Below, in pieces: positions 32,652 through 45,234 of a DNA stretch of 64,000 nucleotides (position 1 is its first letter; every line of letters starts with the position of its first letter). The notes below the pieces were generated by a model. It made no database searches. It was not told the DNA's origin and was given only the letters and a program-made list of their open reading frames with translations. The translations under genes and the position numbers were made by a program. The stretch covers positions 992,001 through 1,056,000 of the forward strand of contig WOAB01000719.1 of assembly GCA_027886185.1 (NCBI GenBank), in the 5' to 3' direction. The stretch is from Rheum nobile. Taxonomy: Eukaryota > Streptophyta > Magnoliopsida > Caryophyllales > Polygonaceae.

Positions 32652-33865
32652 ATAATACGATAACAGATATGTAGTAATAGATTGATATTATGCAAGAGTA
32701 CTAGCAAGAGTATCGTTGAGAACGTCGGGTAGAGCATCATTCAAAGTGTGAGCATAATGTTATTACGAATATTGAATAGAGCATCTCGTAGAGCTTAATT
32801 AAGAGTATCGAGCAATTTTCCTTTATAGTGCTGCAGGCATAATTTTAGTTCAGTGGAAGTTAAAATTCTGCATAGTAAAATATTATCGTCTATTTTATAC
32901 AAAATTTTAAACTGTAATTTGTAAGTCTACCATCTATCATACACAAACAACCCCAATTTCAACCAAAAAACTCTATATTCGAACCTTAAATGAAATTTTA
33001 CTCAAAATTGACAAAAAAATACACAATTTAAACAAATTTCATCATTACAGACTACTTTCACTGCGTAATTTCAACAAATTTATATAAAAATTGATTTTCA
33101 AAATTTGCAAATCCATAAACCTTAAATTTTAAAAAATTTAACACAAATAATGATAGATATAGAGAAAATATTACATTTTTATTAAAAAATTTGGGTGCAA
33201 AATTGGATAAAAGACGTTTTTGCAAAAATACCCAATTGGAAGATGGATTTAGCAAAAATAGGCTAGTTGCTTTTGGTATTACAATCATGCCCAATAAAGT
33301 ACCCATTCAATTTGTATTTATATTTTCTTTGAAATACAAAAAACTTGAAAACCTTTTCATTTCCATAAAAATAAAGGTAAAAGAAATGAAAAACAAATAA
33401 AACTGGGATTGTTTAATATACAAGTACACCCGAAAAAAGTTAAAAAATAGGAATTTTTCAATGAACAAGTACATATGGAAGGTAAGAAGAAAGAAAGAAA
33501 GAAAATCTGACAAGATAAAGAAAGTAACCGGGAAAGAAAGATGAAAGAAAGAAGTATAACCTTATTAAAGCACATGTCACATCAATCACTCCAATTTTCC
33601 CTCCAAAAAAAATCCCCCCCCCCCAAAAAACTTTGATCTCTCTTTTGCCTCTGTTACATGCGACTTTTATCAACATCTTCGAAATTCCTGCCAGACTACA
33701 TTCATCTTCATTCCTCTTGTTTCTTCTTCTTCTTTAATCCTGCCACACTTCATTAAACAATATTCCCCTTTCTTTGAGCGAGAAAGAATCCTGCCACACT
33801 TCATTGAAGCCATTCCCCTGTTAGTTGTTCAGAAGAAGGGAATATTACCAAACATTGAATACGGC
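32652..33865. other. AT-rich stretch upstream of the MURA-type transposase
   Basis: 1.2 kb with no supported gene. It has a purine-rich region (33480-33560), a C run (about 33614-33623) and a pyrimidine-rich leader-like part with the phrase CCTGCCACACTTCATT twice (33739 and 33792). The left end of the MULE-2 system should lie here or further left but could not be placed. Confidence 0.5.
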
Positions 33866-35106
33866 ATGGGTAAGTTGTTATTGTTTTCAGAGTTGAAAAT
33901 GCCTATTAACTGCCACTTGTATCCACTTGTATTCTTACAGTTACTTTTTGTTGTAGGTCGAGCAAAGTTCATGATGTCTTTGATTAGAGGTAGGGAGTGG
34001 AAGTTGCGTTGTGAAACTTGGACCTATGAAGGCACGCAGAAGGCAAACGGAATTATGGTCTCGGATACCTCAACGTTTGAAGAGTTATGGAGAAAAATTT
34101 CCGAAAAGCTCTATGTTGATCATGATATGTTTTTTTATTGAAGTTGAGTTACACTTCAGCTTTCAAAACAAATATGCCACCTTTTGATCTGACTGACGAC
34201 GATGATCTTGAAGCATTCAGATTTCTTAATATGAAATCTTGTAAAGAGGGGGTCTGGCCGATATCCCTTTATGCAAGCTTGACAGTGAAGGGTGCAAATA
34301 ACTTGTTTGGCGAGTTTTTTGAGGAGAAACCTTGTATCGATGCAGAGTTAAGTGCACCCCCACCATTGGTAACACAGACACAAACTCATGTCCAAACAGA
34401 GGAAGGAGAAAATAGCATGGGTGACATGATACTAGATGATATACTGCATCATGATGTTCTTCAGGATGCAAGGGGAACGTCCTGGATGGATGACAGGACA
34501 TATGTGGATGGTGACCGGAAAAGAAAGAGGGATGATGTAAGAAAATGGTTTTGCCAGGAATCAACACCAGCAGAAGTTGTCTCACTAAGCAGCGACAATG
34601 AAGAAGTTGCAACCAAAAAAAGTGGGTTAATAAGCAGCGACGACGATGTTCTTGTTTCTACAACAAAGCACATGGGTGTGACTTGGTCGTAATTGATGAC
34701 GATGAAGCGGAAGGCCACACTGATTTTATGAATGATAACCTTGGCGAGGAGGAAATGGACTCCGCTTTTATGAATGATGTAGCATAAGTTGAAGAGAGGT
34801 ATTACCGAGCAATGGATGAGGATGGTGAATGGGCCAAATTCCAAGATGATGAAGTAAAGCACGTGGCTGATAATATGATAAAGATGGGAGATATATTTTC
34901 TACCAATAAAGAGTTGAAAGATGCGTTAACTGCAATTGCTTTGAGGGATTGTTTCCAACTAAGGGTGAAGAAGTCTGACAAAAAAACATATGCAGTAGGG
35001 TGTGTCGACAAAGCATGCCCATTTGGATGTCGTGGCTCAGTAAGGAAAGAAAGTGGTTTGTTCGTGGTTCGAAAGTTTGATGGAACCCATAGTTGTGGAT
35101 TGCGTT
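33866..35106 (+). pseudogene. MULE-2 MURA-type transposase, N-terminal part
   Basis: A short first exon (ATGG at 33866, donor GTAAGT) joins an exon starting near 33958 (GRAKFMMSLIRGREWKLRC). A frameshift in a T-run at about 34128-34135 shifts to the reading SYTSAFKTNMPPFDLTDDDD (LEAFRFLN follows), and another lies before 34690; a TAA is at 34785-34787. The segment 34812-35106 is the MuDR-type zinc-binding DNA-binding domain: DIFSTNKELKDALTAIAL, FQLRVKKSDKKTYAVGC, CPFGCRGSV, FDGTHSCGLR. The reading is cut at 35107 by gypsy-6 and resumes in frame at 42562 (target GCGTT). No intact product is possible. Confidence 0.88.
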
Positions 35107-38093
35107 TGAAATACCCCAAATAAGATAAGGAGAATGGCATAAGGGTAAATTAATTATGGAATATTACTTAAGTGGGAGAAATAGAATTTTGGGGATTAAA
35201 TCCCTAAATCCCTCAATATAATCGGTTGTCTCCTTCCCGAACTCATCCCTTGTACGTGGTCTCTCCCTCCTGTGCCCAGCCATTTCCCCGGCGATTCGAC
35301 CTTCTCCTGTGCTCAGCCAGCTCGTCTCCGGCATGCCGACTTGGACCGCGCCGCCGCTGTTCCTCCTCCTCCCTGCTGCGTGTTGTTCGTAGCTGCTACT
35401 GTGGAGCTCATCGCTGCTGGTTCGAGCTTCTAATGTCCGGTCGTACTGCAGCTTTCCGATGGCGAGAGGTGGTGTTCCCGAGGCTGAGATTGTGGTCGCT
35501 GACGAGGTAAGAAAGGGGGTGTTGGTCTGTTAGATTTTTGGACTCCATTTCTTTGCTGAATTTGTGCAGCAAATTGTGGTGTTTTGGGGTTGTGCAGCTG
35601 CTGTTCATTGGTGTTGTTGTGGTTCCGGCGACGAGGAGCCTCTTCCCGGTGACTACCGCTTAGTTGTCGACAAGGTGAGCTTATGGGTTGGATTAATTTC
35701 AATTTGGTTGAGGCTTTGCTGAATTTTTAGGGTTTATGTTTGAATTGATGTTGTGGTTCGAATTGATGTTGTGTGTAGTCCGAATTGATGTTGAAATATT
35801 CTTTGTGGGCAGTTGAAGAGCCAATTTCGTGAGCTTGGGGTTGATTTTGGTGAATGTGTAGTGCTGATTTTTGGAAGGTTCGTTCGCGTGGTTTGGAGAT
35901 CTCTGGAGTCGTCGTTGTGGTTCGACTTGAGGCAAGAGGATCCTTGCTAACTTATATATTTTTATAAACTGATTATGTTTAATTTTACCGTTGCTTGAGC
36001 TATTATTTTAATTGGTTTGTTTGACTATATAATGGCTTGGATGATGTGTGATGAGGTGTGTTAAGGTGTGATTATGTGTTTGTGATTGTTGTTGATAGTG
36101 TCTGTTGACACGTGTGTGTGTGTTGGCTTGAGTGTGAGTGTCTGTTGACACGTGTATGTGTTTTGGATTGAATGTGTGTGTGTATGGTGGATCGTATGTG
36201 TGTGTTGGATTGAATATGTGAGTGTGTGTGTTGGATTGTGTGTGTATGTGAATATGTGTTAGCCTTTGCCGTATGTGATATTTGATTGATTGTCGTATAT
36301 GATTTTATTTGATTGGTATCGGTATGGTGGTGGAATGTTGTTCGATGGTGAAATTCCTTATATGTGAGGGCCTCGGTGGGTGTGAACCCCGATGGTCAGG
36401 AGGCAAATGGTGAAATTCCTTATATGTGAGGGCCTCGGTGGGTGTGAACCCCGATGGTCAGGAGGCGAATGGTGAAAGTCCTTATATTTAGGGCCTCAGT
36501 GGGTATGAACCCCCGAAGGTCGAAGGGTCAGGTGATGATAGTCTCACCAAACCGCGTAGGGTGCACGCCTACGTCGTTAAGGGCCAAGGGTTGGATGGTG
36601 AAAGTCCCATCCGGAAAGTGTGTGTTGATTGTCTCACCCGGTGATGTGGTGGTGGAGACGGAGGTTGGATTGGAGGTGTTGATGGTTGTGTGTGTTGATT
36701 GTCTCACCCGGTGATGTGGTGGTGGAGACGGAGGTTGGATTGGAGGGTTGGCGGTTGTGTGTTGATTATGTATTGAATGTTGGTTGCATACCTGATTAAG
36801 TGGTTTTGTGTTGGATGTTGGTTGCGTACCTGATTAAAGTGGTTTCGTGATGATGATTGTTGTCGTTTGATTTAGTGGTTGTGTTGGTAAATATTGACTG
36901 TGTGTTTAGTTATTGATTTTATGTTAGATATTGATTGTTGGCTAGTTTGACTTGTTGTCAAATGTTGGTTATTGTAGTTAGTTGTGATATGAATCTCTGT
37001 TTGTATGATTGTTGGTGGTAACTAGTTACAGGAAGATGGTTATGTTGATTAAGTGTGGAGGTTGGTTTCCCATCTTGAGGGTGTGGGCCAACAAGGGTTG
37101 AATTTGAGTGTATGAGTTACAGTCTATGTTAACGAATAGGCGGCACCAGAAGGGTGGCTGGCCTGGATCGTTATTTTCTTTATGTTTATATGTGATGATT
37201 ATCTCGTTGATGCTTATGTGTTTGTGGATGTGCAGGTTAATTGAATTTGTTGTGTAGTGCAGTAGTGAGTTCAGTCTTATTGGTTAGCTTTGGTTATAAG
37301 TCAGTAGTAAGAGATGTATATGTGCATAGAGTTGTTGATTGAGGTATTAGTAATAGAGAGAAGGATGGATTGGACGTGTCAGTGAAGTTGGATTGGATCG
37401 TTTTATTCGTTTATGCTTGTGATGAGTTTGAGGATGGATTGATTGAGGTTAGTATAGTGAAGAGTTGGATAAGGATGTGTAATGAATGGTATGTGATAGT
37501 GTGTGTATATGTTTTGACGTGTGGTTGGCATTGGTTGGTTGACATGATTAAGCATAGTTATGATATTATATATTGTGTGGCGTGTTGTCGGTGTTGTGAG
37601 TTGATTGGTGATATATGTATGTGTTTTGAACTGTTTTGGCTCGGCTAGTCTTGCCATAGTCTTTCGTGAGACTGACCAACCTCGGTTTATGTGCCGTGGT
37701 TGGCTGGGGTATCGGGTCCCCCAGTCAATCAGGCTTTGCAGTTTTAGCGCCAGCAAGGAGGATCCTGATTACCGTCGGTTTGGAGTCGAAGGCTTTACTC
37801 TTTTGGTTTGGACTTTGACTTGGTTGTGTGTGTCGTTTTGGTTTTGAACCTTGAAGTGGTCGAACTTGTTGTATTGGTTTGGTTTTTGGTTGTTGGTTTT
37901 GGTTTATAAATGGTTGTACTTTCTGTATGTTAAGTTGATTATGGTTTCAACTTTGGACAGGTTTTACAGGTTTTTCCGCTGTGCTACTTTTGGTATATAT
38001 TATGTATGGGATATGTTTGCAAATTTTTATTTCACCCGCCTTATAGTCCTTCGGGACTATGGCACTATAGCATCTCTGGCCCGGGGTGTTACA
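35107..38093 (+). repeat. gypsy-6 5' LTR
   Basis: 2987 bp, TGAAATACCCC to GGGGTGTTACA. A TATA-like CAATATAATCGG lies near 35214. Contains three 62-bp minisatellite units starting GGTGAAATTCC at 36347, 36409 and 36471, a 70-bp repeat (TGTGTTGATTGTCTCACCCG at 36621 and 36691), and GT-rich tracts at 36100-36260. Several short open readings in it recur in both LTRs but match nothing recognisable. Confidence 0.95.
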
Positions 38094-39558
38094 AAAGTTG
38101 GTATCAGAGCTCTTTTCAAAAATGTTTTCTTTCAGAGTTTTCAACTTGGGAATTTTTATACGTTGTTGTTGTGAACGATCGTGTGATCAGGAACGCTTGC
38201 TGTCAACCTGTAGTGAGTTGTGTTGGTAAGTAAGTATTGGTTGTTTGTGATGTTTTATGCTAATGTTTATATGTTGAGTATTGATGATTAATTTCATATG
38301 CGATGGTTAATGTTGTTAAGTAAATTTAAATGGTGCGTTCCCTGGTAAGTGGGACGTGCTAGAGATTGAAAAGGTATGAGTATGGTAGAGGATGAGGCCG
38401 TTGGGCTTATCGTCAAGAGGTTGAGTCTGGTAACTGATGATAGGGTATGAAGAAGTTGTATGCTGCTATAGTTGTCAAGAATGAGAAGGCAGTTAGAGCG
38501 CTTTCAGATATGGTTGTGTTCCGAGATGGAATCTCGATGGTGAGACTCAGCTGTGCAACCATTGAGCAGTATGTTGATGAGTGTTTGATTATGGAAACTG
38601 CTATAGATGTTTCTGATCAGATTATTGATGCTTGAGGTAGTAAGGAACAGAGAACTCAATAGCATCTAAAAAAGTAGGATTTTTCGACAATGGGTTCGGC
38701 TGAGTTGAGGAACAGAATGTGCGTATGACTGCAGGAAGACGATAGTTATTGTAACAACAGATAAGGGTTTAGTGCACGTGTTTGAGGGTTATGATCCTAA
38801 TTACTCTGACAGAATTGTTGTGCGGCGACAGCTGTAAAATTGTTAAGGAAAGGTTATGTCGGTTATCTGTGTATGACTGAGAATTTTGAATGGGACAGGT
38901 TATGGCAGGAAAGAGTTTCGAAGAACTCAGGAAGAGTTGATTAATGTGTCAGTGTTGGTTATACCGCATGGAACAGAAAGGTTGTTATCTAAAGTGATGT
39001 GTCTGAGCAGGGTCTGGGTTACGTTTTGATGTAGAATGGGAAGGTCATTGCGTATGCTTTTCGTCAGTTCAAATTGTATAAGAGAGAGTTGAACATGAGA
39101 TACAGACGGTTGCCAGAAGTGATTGAGGATTATGGAAAAAATATTGTGTATCAATCAGAAAGGGGTACCGTGGTTGCTGATGCTTTGTGTAGGAAGTCAA
39201 CTCTCGAGCATGTGGTTGCTTGTCAGACAGTTCAGTCGGGATTGCAACAAGAGTTGGTGAATGGTGAAAGTGAAATTGATTTGGGAAAGAGAGAACACAG
39301 CTGAATGCGATGGAAGTTAAGTAAGATATGCATTGATATTGCTCAGGAAAGGGTGTTCGGATTTTTGTTCAGGAAGATGGAGTATTGTGATTTCAGATCG
39401 GTTATGTGTGTTGGCTGATAAAGAGATCAGAGAGTTAACTCTCCATGAAGGTTATTCTTCGATAAGTCTTGTATATTCTGGAATCAGTTATGAGAGATCA
39501 ATGTCCATACCTGTTTGATCTGAGTTTCGAGGACGAAACTCTTATAAGGAGGGGAGAA
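38094..39558 (+). pseudogene. gypsy-6 interior: mosaic remnants of gag-pol
   Basis: Recognisable pieces, in pol order: LLRKGYVGYLC near 38835 (end of protease); EQGLGYVLM, a stop, NGKVIAYAFRQFK near 39005-39070 (RNase H); directly joined KRELNMRYRRLPE and GTVVADALCRKS (39085-39200, RNase H end). The pieces flanking each gap are normally tens of residues apart, so several internal deletions have occurred. The reading 38447-38635 (contains SCATIEQYVDECLIMETAID) was not identified. RT, integrase core and capsid are absent. The end has TTTCGAGGACGAAAC before the polypurine tract, as in Tekay-type elements. Confidence 0.75.
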
Positions 39559-42500
39559 TGAAATACCCCAAATAAGATCAGGAGAATGGCATAAGGGTAA
39601 ATTAATTATGGAATATTACTTAAGTGGGAGAAATAGAATTTTGGGGATTAAATCCCTAAATCCCTCAATATAATCGGTTGTCTCCTTCCCGAACTCATCC
39701 CCTGTACGTGGTCTCTCCCTCCTGTGCCCAACCATTTCCCCGGCGATCCGACCTTCTCCTGTGCTCAGCCAACTCGTCTCCGGCGTGCCGACTTGGACCG
39801 CGCCGCCGCTGTTCCTCCTCCTCCCTGCTGCGTGTTGTTCGTAGCTGCTACTGTGGAGCTCGTCGCTGCTGGTTCGAGCTTCTGCTGTCCGGTCGTACTG
39901 CAGCTTTCCGGTGGCGAGAGGTGGTGTTCCCGGGGCTGAGATTGTGGTCGCCGACGAGGTAAGAAATGGGGTGTTGGTCTGTTAGATTTTCGGACTCCAT
40001 TTCTTTGCTGAATTTGTGCAGCAAATTGTGGTGTTTTGGGGTTGTGCAGCTGCTGTTCATTGTTGTTGTTGTGGTTCCGGCGACGAGGAGCCTCTTCCCG
40101 GTGACTACCGCTTAGTTGTCGACAAGGTGAGCTTATGGGTTGGATTAATTTCAATTTGGTTGAGGCTTTGCTGAATTTTTAGGGTTTATGTTCGAATTGA
40201 TGTTGTGGTTCGAATTGATGTTGTGGTTCGAATTGATGTTGTGTGTAGTCCGAATTGATGTTGAAATATTCTTTGTGGGCAGTTGAAGAGCCAATTTCGT
40301 GAGCTTGGGGTTGATTTTGGTGAATGTGTAGTGCTGATTTTTGGAAGGTTCGTTCGCGTGGTTTGGAGATCTCTGGAGTCGTCGTTGCGGTTCGACTTGA
40401 GGCAAGAGGATCCTTGCTAACTTATATATTTTTATAAACTGATTATGTTTAATTTTACTGTTGCTTGAGCTATTATTTTAATTGGTTTGTTTGACTATAT
40501 AATGGCTTGGATGATGTGTGATGAGGTGTGTTAAGGTGTGATTATGTGTTTGTGATTGTTGTTGATAGTGTCTGTTGACACGTGTGTGTGTGTTGGCTTG
40601 AGTGTGAGTGTCTGTTGACACGTGTATGTGTATTGGATTGAATGTGTGTGTGTGGTGGATCGTATGTGTGTGTTGGATTGAATGTGTGAGTGTGTGTGTT
40701 GGATTGTGTGTGTATGTGAATATGTGTTAGCCTTTGCCGTATGTGATATTTGATTGATTGTCGTATATGATTTTATTTGATTGGTATCGGTGTGGTGGTG
40801 GAATGTTGTTCGATGGTGAAATTCCTTATATGTGAGGGCCTCGGTGGGTATGAACCCCGATGGTCAGGAGGCAAATGGTAAAATTCCTTATATGTGAGGG
40901 CCTCGGTGGGTGTGAACCCCGATGGTCAGGAGGCGAATGGTGAAAGTCCTTATATTTAGGGCCTCGGTGGGTATGAACCCCCGAAGGTCGAAGGGTCAGG
41001 TGATGATAGTCTCACCAAACCGCGTAGGGTGCACGCCTACGTCGTTAAGGGCCAAGGGTTGGATGGTGAAAGTCCCATCCGGAAAATGTGTGTTGATTGT
41101 CTCACCCGGTGATGTGGTGGTAGAGACGGAGGTTGGATTGGAGGTGTTGATGGTTGTGTGTGTTGATTGTCTCACCCGGTGATGTGGTGGTGGAGATGGA
41201 GGTTGGATTGGAGGGTTGGCGGTTGTGTGTTGATTATGTATTGAATGTTGGTTGCATACCTGATTAAGTGGTTTTGTGTTGGATGTTGGTTGCGTACCTG
41301 ATTAAAGTGGTTTCGTGATGATGATTGTTGTCGTTTGATTTAGTGGTTGTGTTGGTAAATATTGACTGTGTGTTTAGTTATTGGTTTTATGTTAGATATT
41401 GATTGTTGGCTAGTTTGACTTGTTGTCAAATGTTGGTTATTGTAGTTAGTTGTGATATGAATCTCTGTTTGTATGATTGTTGGTGGTAACTAGTTACAAG
41501 AAGATGGTTATGTTGATTAAGTGTGGAGGTTGGTTTCCCATCTTGAGGGTGTGGGCCAACAAGGGTTGAATTTGAGTGTATGAGTTACAGTCTATGTTAA
41601 CGAACAGGCGGCACCAGAAGGGTGGCTGGCCTGGATCGTTATTTTCTTTATGTTTATATGTGATGATTATCTCGTTGATGCTTATGTGTTTGTGGATGTG
41701 CAGGTTAATTGAATTTGTTGTGTAGTGCAGTAGTGAGTTCAGTCTTATTGGTTAGCTTTGGTTATAAGTCAGTAGTAAGAGATGTATATGTGCATAGAGT
41801 TGTTGATTGAGGTATTAGTAATAGAGAGAAGGATGGATTGGACGTGTCAGTGAAGTTGGATTGGATCGTTTTATTCGTTTATGCTTGTGATGAGTTTGAG
41901 GATGGATTGATTGAGGTTAGTATAGTGAAGAGTTGGATAAGGATGTGTAATGAATGGTATGTGATAGTGTGTGTATATGTTTTGACGTGTGGTTGGCATT
42001 GGTTGGTTGATATGATTAAGTATAGTTATGATATTATATATTGTGTGGCGTGTTGTCGGTGTTGTGAGTTGATTGGTGATATATGTATGTGTTTTGAACT
42101 GTTTTGGCTCGGCTAGTCTTGCCATAGTCTTTCGTGAGACAAACCAACCTCGGTTTATGTGCCGTGGTTGGCTGGGGTATCGGGTCCCCCAGTCAATCAG
42201 GCTTTGCAGTTTTAGCGCCAACAAGGAGGATCCTGATTACCGTCGGTTTGGAGTCGAAGGCTTTACTCTTTTGGTTTGGACTTTGACTTGGTTGTGTGTG
42301 TCGTTTTGGTTTTGAACCTTGAAGTGGTCGAACTTGTTGTATTGGTTTGGTTTTTGGTTGTTGGTTTTGGTTTGTAAATGGTTGTACTTTCTGTATGTTA
42401 AGTTGATTATGGTTTCAACTTTGGACAGGTTTTACAGGTTTTTCCGCTGTGCTGCTTTTGGTATATATTATGTATGGGATATGTTTGCAAATTTTTATTT

Positions 42501-42561
42501 CACCCGCCTTATAGTCCTTTGGGACTATGGCACTGTAGCACCTCTGGCCCGGGGTGTTACA
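39559..42561 (+). repeat. gypsy-6 3' LTR
   Basis: 3003 bp. It differs from the 5' LTR by scattered point changes and by one extra 18-bp unit of CGAATTGATGTTGTGGTT (about 40193-40250), one of a few small length changes behind the 16-bp difference in length. The target duplication GCGTT follows. Confidence 0.95.
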
Positions 42562-44260
42562 GCGTTATCGATATAACCACAACAAACATGCAACTGCATC
42601 CATAATAGCTGAAAAGATACTTCCAAGGTAAAACTAAGTTGTTTCAGGTATGTAAAATGCCTTATTGCCATAATGTGATTGACGATTCTATTCTATTGTT
42701 GACAGGTTCGGAGGTCGAAAGGAAGCCCCAAGAGCAAGAGAAATACAGAGTACCATGAAGGACATCGAAATTGATGCCATTTATTCTAAGGCCAATCAAG
42801 CACGCTTGTTAGCCGATGACATGATACGAGGTACTGCGGAGGGGAGTTACAGAGAGTTGAACTCGTGGCTTTACATGCTAGAAAAAATGAATCTTGGCTC
42901 CCACATGTCTATTACCACAAATTCTAACAACCGTTGCAAGTACTACTTCTGGTCCTTGGGTGCTTGGATAAGGGGACTGTCCCAATTGAGGAAGGTATGC
43001 ATGCTTGTTAAGTATTTTTTTATACAATCAAGGATTAGTAGAGTTGTATGATATGATGTATTCGCATGACAAGATTACTGTAGAATCATGACAGGATGAA
43101 AAGTTGTTATAAGGATTGTTTTCTGGTGGCAGGTAATATCAGTGGATGGAGCTTTTTTAAGTGGGAAATACTTTGGCCATATTCTTCTAGCTACATCCCA
43201 AGATGGAAACATAGGCATATATCCTCTCGCATTCGCAGTGGTTGACAGCGAGAATGATGCGTCATGGTCATTTTTCTTCAGTCAGATGAAAGCCGTTGTA
43301 ACAGACATGGCAGAGGTTATGTTCGTGTCTGATCGTCATGCGAGTATTGCAAGGGGAATGAGAAGACACTATACTCTTACAGGTCATGGCTTTTGCACCT
43401 ATCATATATACCAGAACTTCAAGACAAAATACCGTAGGGGAGACCTGTTGAGTCAGTGGAACAAGGTTGCAAAGGCTTACACCGTTGATGAGTATACAAA
43501 GCAATTACGAAAACTGGAAAGTGATTCAAAACAGGTTGCAAAATATGTTCTAAGTGCAGGGTTATCCATGTGGTCAAGGGCTCACTTTCCGACAAACAAG
43601 TACAACATAATGACAACGAACAATGCTGAATGTTTGAATTCACTATTTAAGGAGGAGCGTGCCTGGCCTATAGTTGCATTGTTTGATGTGATTCTACGAA
43701 CTTTTGCAACGTGGTTCTGTGAGCGGAGGGAACACGCAGGCAGGTGGGCTGAGAGTGTTACGAAATAAATCACTAAGATTATGGACGACAGGTACCTGAG
43801 GTCTTTATCAATGAAGGTGCGTAGGCTTAGTAATTTTGAGGCGGAGGTAACAGATGAAGATAATAGATTTGAAGTGAATCTTCACGCTCAAACCTGCCAG
43901 TGCAAGGTTTTCCAGACTGACAGGATTGCATGCACACATGCCCTTGCTGTAGAGAATGATAGGGGTGTTGATGCTTCTTCCTTGGTGAGTCCATTTTACA
44001 TGAACGATACGGCTAAGGAAGCTTACAAAGAAACAGTGCACCTAGTGCACCCAACCAGTCATTGGGATGTTCCTCCATCTGTATCCAATAAGCCTTGTCT
44101 TCCACCGCTCATGAGGAGACACATTGGAAGGCCTAGGGTTAATAGGTTTAAGGCGCATTGGGAGAGGAATTATGGAAAAGTCAAGCGTTGTTCAAGATGC
44201 GGGCTGAGAGGACATACCTAGAGGACATGCTACAAACGTTTGCCAAGCTGCGAGGACACA
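42562..44260 (+). pseudogene. MULE-2 MURA-type transposase, catalytic and SWIM part
   Basis: Continues directly after gypsy-6 (RYRYNHNKHATASIIAEKIL). Exons 42562-42627, 42706-42994 and 43133-44260 have clear GT/AG borders. The transposase core begins VISVDGAFLSGKYFG with the first catalytic Asp; MFVSDRHASIARGM gives the second; GHGFCTYHIYQNF is the conserved C/H block. A SWIM finger follows (CQCKVFQTDRIACTHAL) and then a CCHC knuckle (CSRCGLRGHT, a stop, RTC). In-frame stops: TAA 43766-43768 and TAG 44219-44221. This is the classical MuDR type and differs from the FAR1-like enzyme of MULE-1. It would act on the element ends in the nucleus; here it is dead. Confidence 0.92.
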
Positions 44261-44299
44261 TCCCCTTAATACCAGATCCATATTTTGTGAACAATCGGC

Positions 44300-44880
44300 C
44301 ATATTTTGGTTATGACTTTAATATGTGTAGTAAGAGATCAAAACTCTAGAAAGATCTCTTACCACTCATATTACTTTTGAACCTAGTTAATGTAAGTTTC
44401 TTATGTAATTTACAAGTCACGGTCGATATATATTTTATGTAAATTGTGTGGACTAGTTTGCGTTAAATTGATATGACTCATATTACTTTTGAACCTAGTT
44501 AATGTATGTTTCTTATGACTTTAGTATGTGTAGTAAGAGATCAAAACTCTAGAAAGATGTCTTACCACTCATATTACTTTTAAACCTAGTTAATGTAAGT
44601 TTCTTATGTAATTTGCAAGTCATGGTCGATATGTATTTTATGTAATTTGTGTGGATTAGTTTGCGTTAAATTGATATGACTCATATTACTTTTGAACCTA
44701 GTTAATGTATGTTGCTTATGACTTTAATATGTGTAGTAAGAGATCAAAACTCTAGAAAGATCTCTTACCACTCATATTACTTTTGAACCTAGTTAATGTA
44801 AGTTTCTTATGTAATTTGCAAGTCATGGTCGATATGTATTTTATGTAATTTGTGTGGACTAGTTTGCGTTAAATTGATGA
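44300..44880. repeat. 203-bp tandem repeat, ~2.8 copies, at the transposase 3' end
   Basis: TGTGTAGTAAGAGATCAAAA occurs at 44324, 44527 and 44730, a constant 203-bp period. The first unit overlaps the last codons of the transposase reading, so the array grew from its 3' end. Confidence 0.93.
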
Positions 44881-45234
44881 CACAATCCTATCATAATTCA
44901 ATATATATCCTGTCAAGTTTAGTATGGTTTGAAATAATCCTATCGACCAACATGAGTGGCAATCCATATCACATAGGAAGAATAAGAGAATGATTAGTAT
45001 AAGAAGAATAAGAGAATGACTGAAATGATAATACTTGTCTTATCCATTAAGTGACCATACAAAATGACAAACTTGTATGCGTAGCTAGTACAATGCATAA
45101 AGTTTGAAAATGGCATCTGTGGTTCCATCTTCTTACAACTTATAAGCCACTATAGGAAGACAAATCAAAATAATCAAAATAACTAGGACAATCAACAGAG
45201 GTATCGTAACCCGCTTGAACCTTCTTAGATCGTC
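44881..45234. other. noncoding stretch
   Basis: AT-rich; contains one ATCCTGTCA motif near 44917 and a short repeat around AGAATAAGAGAATGA (44980-45020). No gene seen. Confidence 0.5.

Larger units (their letters stand above)
35107..42561 (+). mobile_element. gypsy-6: gypsy element with ~3-kb LTRs and a gutted 1.5-kb interior
   Basis: LTRs 35107-38093 and 39559-42561 start TGAAATACCCC and end GGGGTGTTACA. The target duplication is GCGTT (35102-35106 and 42562-42566). A primer site TTGGTATCAGAGC begins at 38098 and a polypurine tract (AAGGAGGGGAGAA, 39546-39558) precedes the 3' LTR. LTRs make up about 80% of the element. The interior keeps scraps of chromovirus protease and RNase H. It is non-autonomous and similar in proportions to LARD-like elements. 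LTRs appear about 97-98% identical by eye. Confidence 0.96.

Noticed and set aside
35226..38174. Several open readings repeated at about 4.47 kb distance (35226, 36454, 37370, 37605 and their 39678-42315 copies)
   Set aside because: They lie inside the gypsy-6 LTRs and match no known domain; repetition follows from the paired LTRs.
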